64,000 nt of DNA from Svornostia sp051306365 (lineage in GTDB: Bacteria; Actinomycetota; Thermoleophilia; Solirubrobacterales; Solirubrobacteraceae), in contig JBPPNC010000087.1 in the NCBI GenBank assembly GCA_051306365.1, positions 62,001 through 126,000 of the forward strand. Reading direction: 5' to 3'. Of the stretch, positions 59,461-64,000 are shown one piece after another. The notes under the pieces were generated by a model. That model did no database searches. It was not told the origin of the DNA and was given only the letters and a program-made list of their open reading frames with translations. Both the position numbers and the translations under genes were made by a program. Every line of letters begins with the position of its first letter. Position 1 is the first letter of the stretch.

Positions 59461-59640
59461 GATGACCGTAGAGCCGGCCCGAGCACCGCACAACCCGAGA
59501 TCCCGTTCAACGCCCACCGAAACGGGGGAACTCCAAAGCGCGGTTGGGGCGTTGCATCTCGAGCCACACTCGTTCCTGGATCGCGCACGCCGGCAGCAAC
59601 GAAACCGGGCCCCGACGCCCCGCTCTGCCGACCAACAAGA

Positions 59641-59664
59641 AGAGCCCCGCGTTAGCGGGGCTCT
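59641..59664 (-). terminator. Intrinsic terminator of the small secreted-protein gene
   Basis: Perfect 10-bp stem AGAGCCCCGC / GCGGGGCTCT with a 4-nt loop. Read on the minus strand it is followed by TCTTGTTGG, a partial T-tract, and it lies 38 nt after the stop of the gene at 59703. It may also stop plus-strand transcription entering from the transporter remnant. Confidence 0.75.
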
Positions 59665-59702
59665 CCGTGCTGCAGACGTGACAGACGTCAGGCCATAACA
59701 GG

Positions 59703-60437
59703 TCAGCCCTTTGTGCACTTCAGCCTTCGCGATGCCGCGAAGTCCGTTCCGTCGGCGTACTCGAAGGAGCCTTCTCCGTTCCAGATTCCGCCGTCGCAGC
59801 GGTCGATCTCGATGATGCCGCGCGTCTTGCCCTTGATCTTTGCCGTCTTCTTGATCGTGATCGAGAAGAGGGTCACGGCGACCGGCACCCCCGGTGCGGG
59901 CTCTTGGAGGTTCAACGGAATGGGGATGTCGGTGCGCAGGCCGTACTTGCCTGACACCCTGGTGAGCTTGACGACGATGTTCGACTGGATTCGCAGTGGG
60001 CTCGTCCCCTCAACGAACATGCTGAGGGCGGATTTCCCGCCGTTGGCGATACTGATCTTCAGGTCGTTCTGCGTGATCGGACCAGGGGCGAGGCCTGCGG
60101 CCTTCCCTGTCCCGATGATGGACCCGGCTGGGCAATCTGCCGTCGACTTTGCCGACGAGATCTCGCTTGGCGCGCAGGTGGGGAACAGATCGCCGTTCCA
60201 GCGCGAGCCTTGCGGGAAAAAGATCTGCACATTCTTGGTCGATGGTGGCTGGGCCCCCGTCGTGTCTCGAGTGCCGGTGCTGATCTTCAGAGTCACGCTT
60301 CGGCGGACTTTCTTCGTGCTGCTCTTCGTGGGGGTCGCGCTGATCGTGAAGTCCTGAATCACTTCAGCGTGGCCGGCAGTCGGCACGAGCAGGGCCAGTC
60401 CGAGCGCCAGCGCGACGGACGATACATATCTCACCAT
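59703..60437 (-). CDS. Exported cysteine-containing beta protein
   Basis: A 244-residue secreted protein with signal peptide VSSVALALGLALLVPTAGHA and start ATG 60437 behind AAGGAG. The mature part has a basic beta domain with the pattern FFPQGSRWNGDLFPTCAPSEI then DCPAGSIIGTGKA. That C...CP..S.IG.G pattern recurs many times in the large protein at 61007, so the two are related. Base composition is less GC-rich than its neighbours. The function is unknown. Confidence 0.72.
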   Translation of the reverse strand: MVRYVSSVALALGLALLVPTAGHAEVIQDFTISATPTKSSTKKVRRSVTLKISTGTRDTTGAQPPSTKNVQIFFPQGSRWNGDLFPTCAPSEISSAKSTADCPAGSIIGTGKAAGLAPGPITQNDLKISIANGGKSALSMFVEGTSPLRIQSNIVVKLTRVSGKYGLRTDIPIPLNLQEPAPGVPVAVTLFSITIKKTAKIKGKTRGIIEIDRCDGGIWNGEGSFEYADGTDFAASRRLKCTKG

Positions 60438-60639
60438 TTGTCTCCTTGGGACCATAGACACAGGCCGTTCCATCGACGATCACCGACGAGGGAACGGTCG
60501 TTACCCATCGACATCGGAACGTACCAGCTCTGCGCAGATCGAGCGACTGCTCCCCCCCAGACCAGTCAATGGTGCGTACGATCAGGTGGCGTGGACCCAG
60601 CTGCTCACGGACTCTTCGGAGAGGTGGCGGCGAGAGACG

Positions 60640-60905
60640 AGCCACTCCAGAACGGGCCGGACTCGACCTGGCCGATCACCTCGCGCACAGCCCGCTGACG
60701 CGGTCCTTGCTCATCGCGGCGATCCCGAGCTGTTCGAGAAGCCGGTCGACGTGCGGGTGCTGACGCCGTTGACGAGGCCTCCATCACCACGCTGACGATC
60801 GCCTGCTCACACCGGCTACGGGGCTCGAGCAACGACGGGAAACACGCCGGTCCCGGCACGCACCCTCGGAATCTGAAGGTCGATTGCTCCCGACCGCCGG
60901 AGCGT
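60640..60905 (-). mobile_element. IS256-family (mutator) transposase remnant
   Basis: Three minus-strand frames give pieces of an IS256-type transposase in the right order: SGAIDLQIPRVRAGTG, then LLEPRSRCEQAIVSVVMEA, NGVSTR, and HVDRLLEQLGIAAMSKDRVS with GLCAR. The catalytic N- and C-terminal parts are missing, no terminal repeats are seen, and at least two frame changes are required. It is an old, inactive insertion. Sequence around it (60474-60639 and 60906-61006) shows no gene. Confidence 0.7.
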
Positions 60906-61006
60906 GTCGCGCGAGGTCATCCACAACACATTTGGCTTCAAGTGGAGTACGCTGCGTGAGCGACCGTTAACGGGGTCGTGTGCCTGGGAGGCAGGAGAGA
61001 GAGGTC

Positions 61007-64000
61007 ATGATGCTCGTAGTTGGGTCTGCGCCGGTCAGGCGCGGGAGTGTGCTTGCGGTGGTTCTGGGGATGGCTGTGAGCGTGTCCCTAAGTCCACCTG
61101 TCTCGAACGCCGCGGTGCGCGTCACGGCGGCGACCGCGGTCCCGGTCACGACGGAGTCGGCGTGCTCCGCCGTGTCGCCCGTGACGCCTGCGCTTCAGGC
61201 CGGAGCCCGATCCGATTTCTGCCTCGCGCTGTCGCTCGACGGCGGCCGTTCGGAGATCGACATCCCAGGTTTGGGAGACGACGCCCGGAACATCAAGATC
61301 TCGCTGCCAGCGGGGCAGATCGGCGACCCGTCGGCCACCGAGCTTTGTGCTCCGGAACGGTTTCGCAGCGCCTCGGGGTGCCCCGTCGCTTCCCAAGTCG
61401 GCGAGGTTACGGCCCGGGCTGATGCCGGAGTCACCCTCGGTGAGCAGCTCCTGCAGGGGCCGGTCCATCTCCTCTCCCCGTCGGGGACCGAGGCTGCGCA
61501 GCTCGGCGTTCAGATTGGTCTGAAGGTGGGATCGACCTCGACGGCGCTGGTCAAGGTCACGGCACAGATCAGGCTGCGCCCGGGGGACGGCGGCTTGGAC
61601 GCGACGCTCGAAGGCATCCCGCGCAGCCTCTTGGGCATTCCGATCGAACTCCGCCGCGTCAACCTGCGGCTGTGGGGGTCACCGGCGCAACACCCGACGC
61701 TGCGCGCGCCATTCATGACATCGCCGACGGCGTGCGCTGCGGCCACCACTCGAGTGACTGTCACCTCGTACGCCGGGGTTTCCACGTCCGGGCAGACCGC
61801 GTTCACCCCGACAGGCTGCGACGTCGTCCCGTTCGCCCCGGAGCTGATCCTGGAGGGAGACCGTGCGGTCGACGCCCCGGTCGAGCTCACGGCCGGGGTG
61901 AGGATGCCTCCGGACACCGGCGCGGTCGCCCAATCGCATGTGGGCGAGGCCACGGTCATCTTGCCGGAAGGCGTTGAGCTCTCCGCGACGTCGGGGAATG
62001 AGATCGCGGATGTGGGCTGCACAGACGACGAGTTCGACGTGGCGGGTGGCGGTCCCGTGGCGTGTCCAGCAGGCGCAGCGCTCGGTACCGCGACCATGAG
62101 TTCCCCGCTCCTTGCGACCTTGGGTGGAAGCCTGCCGGGGACGATCTACCTCGCGCAGCCCCGCCCGACCGATCCGTTGATCCGGTTGTTCATTGTCGCG
62201 CAGGCCGGCCCCGAAGTCGACGCGGTGCGAGTGAAGCTGTCCGGCGTCGTCACGCCGGACCCGGCGACCGGGCAACTCACTGCGGTCATCCGAGGCATCC
62301 CGCCCGTGCCGTTTAGCGAGTTTCGCCTCACGTTCAGGGGTGGCGAGGCGGCGATCGTCAGCTCCCCACGTGCATGCGGGTCCACGGTGGGCACCGGGAT
62401 CCTCGTCCCCGTTTCCGGGGGCGCGCCTGTGAAGCCGCAGGCGGAGCTCGCCTTCACCGAGGGGTGCAGCGACGCCCCTGTGTTCGAGCCGGGGCTGGCC
62501 GTGGCCGCTACGCCGGCCCAGGCGGGCGCGTCGACGGCGCTGCAGGTGCGGTTCTCGCGACCAGATCGCCACGCTCGGCTGGCGGGCCTTGAGGTGCGGC
62601 TCCCACCGGGACTCATTGGGCGGCTCACCGCAGCGCGCCTGTGCGAGCTCGACGTCGCATCCCGCGGGGCATGCGGACCGGAGAGCCTCGTCGGATCGGT
62701 CACGGCGTCGGCCGGCCCCGGCCCGCGTCCGCTGGAGCTGAAGGGAGGAGAAGTGTTCCTGACCAAGGGTGACGGCGACGCACTTGCCGGCCTCGCGATC
62801 AAGATGCCGGTGCGCATCGGGCCGCTGGACTTCGGCAGTCTCCTGGTGCGCGGGCGGATCATCGTACGGCCCGACATCGGTCTGACCCTGCGGGTCGACG
62901 AGATCCCGCTGCGCTTGTCAGTGGGCGTGGCGACCGGGATTCGGGACCTGACGGTGACCCTGGATCGTCCGGGCTTCATCGTCAACGCGACGAGCTGCGC
63001 GGCAAAGACGGTTGCCGCCACTCTGCGCTCCGATATCGGTGCCTTTGCAGAGGCATCCGCCGGGTACGAGCCGACTGGGTGCGACGCGCTCGGCTATGCA
63101 CCGCGACTGGGAATGCAGCTCGGCGGCGGTTCGGCCGAGACCGGTAGCGGCGGGCATCCCTCGCTCCAGGTCGATCTTACGCAGGATCCGGGGCAGGCGA
63201 ACACCAGCCGGGTGGAGCTGACGCTTCCGCCGTCGGTGTCGGCCGACATCGACCGCTTGAAGAACGCATGTCCGCAGGCGGCGTACGTGCGCGACGCGTG
63301 CCCGGCCGGTTCGGTGGTCGGGGCTGCGACCGCAGCTACGCCGCTGCTGGACGAGACGTTGCGCGGGCCGGTGACGTTCGTGTCGGTACCCGGCTCGCCG
63401 CTGCCTATGCTGCGAATTCGCCTTGGCGGTCCGCTCACTCTGGATCTGGACGCGAAGATCACGCTCACCAAGGACAACCGTCTCACGACGACGATCGAAG
63501 GCGTCCCTGACGTGCCGCTTTCGAACTTCCGTCTCACGCTCGACGCTGGGCCACGCAGTCCGCTGACCGCGAATCGCGATCTGTGTACGGCGCCAGCGCA
63601 AGTCGGTGGGTCCCTGGGATCCCACACGGGCTCGAGCCTCGCTCTCAAGCAGGACGCGGTCGTGGTCGGCTGTGGTCCTGCCGCGACGTTGAAGCTCGGA
63701 TCGCTGAAGACGGGCCGACCCACCGCTGATCTGCGCGTGGTCGGCGGGCGCACGCGGATGACGAGCGTGACGCTCAGCATGCCGCGGGGCCTCGAGCTCG
63801 AGCGCTCGTCGAAGGTCCGGCGCCGCTTGAAGGTCAGCGCCACGGGTCTCCGCCGCCGGGCCCGGGCCACCGTGACCGTGAGCGGCAGCCGTCTTCGTGT
63901 CACGGTGCCGCGCGGGCAGTCGGCCAAGGTGCTGCGCGTGAGGGTCGCAACCGGCGCTCTGCGCGCAAGCAGGCGCCTGCGCCGAGCGGGGCGCCCGAGG
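61007..64000 (+). CDS. Large exported repeat protein, 3' end outside window
   Basis: An open frame of 998 codons that runs past the end of the window. ATG 61007 (GGCAGGAGAGAGAG site) leads to a signal peptide (VLAVVLGMAVSVSLSPPVSNA). The mature part repeats a unit of about 150-160 residues with the pattern LP.G, LC........CP..S.VG, then G....RV.L, a two-cysteine beta domain, at least five times (for example ELCAPERFRSASGCPVASQVG and RLCELDVASRGACGPESLVG). The C-terminal part seen is basic (RLRVTVPRGQSAKVLRV). It is probably cell-surface; no enzymatic motif is seen. The shorter gene at 59703 carries one related unit. Confidence 0.8.
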   Translation, partial: MMLVVGSAPVRRGSVLAVVLGMAVSVSLSPPVSNAAVRVTAATAVPVTTESACSAVSPVTPALQAGARSDFCLALSLDGGRSEIDIPGLGDDARNIKISLPAGQIGDPSATELCAPERFRSASGCPVASQVGEVTARADAGVTLGEQLLQGPVHLLSPSGTEAAQLGVQIGLKVGSTSTALVKVTAQIRLRPGDGGLDATLEGIPRSLLGIPIELRRVNLRLWGSPAQHPTLRAPFMTSPTACAAATTRVTVTSYAGVSTSGQTAFTPTGCDVVPFAPELILEGDRAVDAPVELTAGVRMPPDTGAVAQSHVGEATVILPEGVELSATSGNEIADVGCTDDEFDVAGGGPVACPAGAALGTATMSSPLLATLGGSLPGTIYLAQPRPTDPLIRLFIVAQAGPEVDAVRVKLSGVVTPDPATGQLTAVIRGIPPVPFSEFRLTFRGGEAAIVSSPRACGSTVGTGILVPVSGGAPVKPQAELAFTEGCSDAPVFEPGLAVAATPAQAGASTALQVRFSRPDRHARLAGLEVRLPPGLIGRLTAARLCELDVASRGACGPESLVGSVTASAGPGPRPLELKGGEVFLTKGDGDALAGLAIKMPVRIGPLDFGSLLVRGRIIVRPDIGLTLRVDEIPLRLSVGVATGIRDLTVTLDRPGFIVNATSCAAKTVAATLRSDIGAFAEASAGYEPTGCDALGYAPRLGMQLGGGSAETGSGGHPSLQVDLTQDPGQANTSRVELTLPPSVSADIDRLKNACPQAAYVRDACPAGSVVGAATAATPLLDETLRGPVTFVSVPGSPLPMLRIRLGGPLTLDLDAKITLTKDNRLTTTIEGVPDVPLSNFRLTLDAGPRSPLTANRDLCTAPAQVGGSLGSHTGSSLALKQDAVVVGCGPAATLKLGSLKTGRPTADLRVVGGRTRMTSVTLSMPRGLELERSSKVRRRLKVSATGLRRRARATVTVSGSRLRVTVPRGQSAKVLRVRVATGALRASRRLRRAGRPR

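Noticed and set aside
59461..59640. tRNA or small RNA gene between the transporter relic and the terminator
   Set aside because: No cloverleaf, no conserved TTC-arm pattern and no promoter could be identified.
1..64000. Prophage, defence island or biosynthetic gene cluster
   Set aside because: No integrase, capsid, restriction-modification, CRISPR-associated, PKS or NRPS genes were found; only VapBC, a decayed antitoxin and the DUF559 gene hint at defence or mobility.

Overview
This 64 kb window is a very GC-rich chromosomal segment. The overall gene content suggests an actinobacterium, most plausibly of the Thermoleophilia/Solirubrobacterales group: a fused PafB-PafC regulator, CGNR zinc-finger and WYL proteins, many TetR regulators, many acyl-CoA enzymes, AbiEi/DUF559 proteins and cysteine-paired secreted proteins. 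This placement is inference, since no rRNA or marker gene is present. No tRNA, rRNA, CRISPR array, prophage or intact transposon was seen. Many genes start with ATG or GTG exactly 7-8 nt after a TAnnnT-like -10 box, which suggests that leaderless transcription is common here.

Layout. 1-5.5 kb: the N-terminal 959 codons of an Lhr-type helicase, a VapBC pair, a family-5 uracil-DNA glycosylase in an operon with a TetR regulator, and a lipoprotein. 5.5-13.6 kb: a CPA2 antiporter carrying a C-terminal UBP-type zinc finger, a large exported Ig-like protein, and the dTDP-rhamnose genes rmlB, rmlD and rmlA (no rmlC) behind a flavin/F420-type oxidoreductase. 13.7-26 kb: fused pafBC, an orphan NarL-type response regulator, a frameshifted CARDB-type exported protein, an HD-domain protein, short-chain dehydrogenase, EcsC, alpha/beta hydrolase, a frameshifted PhaC-like synthase, an L,D-transpeptidase, a DUF559 protein bracketed by inverted palindromic repeats, and an NHL-repeat secreted protein. 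26-41 kb: lipid-oriented genes (degenerate and canonical ABC1 kinases, NAD-binding_4 reductase, acyl-CoA dehydrogenase, SCP2-type thiolase, MaoC, CaiB/BaiF transferase) mixed with a lysylphosphatidylglycerol-synthase-like membrane protein, PfkB kinase and a CpsB-like phosphatase.

41.3-50.6 kb is the most coherent unit: a divergent TetR repressor facing six tightly overlapping genes (acyl-CoA dehydrogenase, SDR, carboxylase beta subunit, biotin carboxylase alpha subunit, second acyl-CoA dehydrogenase, AtuA). This resembles the acyclic terpene utilisation (atu) pathway of pseudomonads, with paired operator-like repeats in the intergenic gap. 50.8-58.3 kb: a tandem-GGDEF protein, a small membrane-protein gene split by an internal deletion, a nitrilase-fold protein, a CGNR regulator with two cupins, msrB-msrA, and a TetR gene. 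58.4-60.9 kb is a gene graveyard: an MMPL transporter pseudogene and an IS256-type transposase relic around an intact small secreted protein. The window ends inside a large cysteine-paired exported protein.

Several loci carry one-base indels or short duplications while the neighbouring housekeeping genes are intact. Real decay is the simpler reading, but homopolymer assembly errors cannot be excluded without read data.
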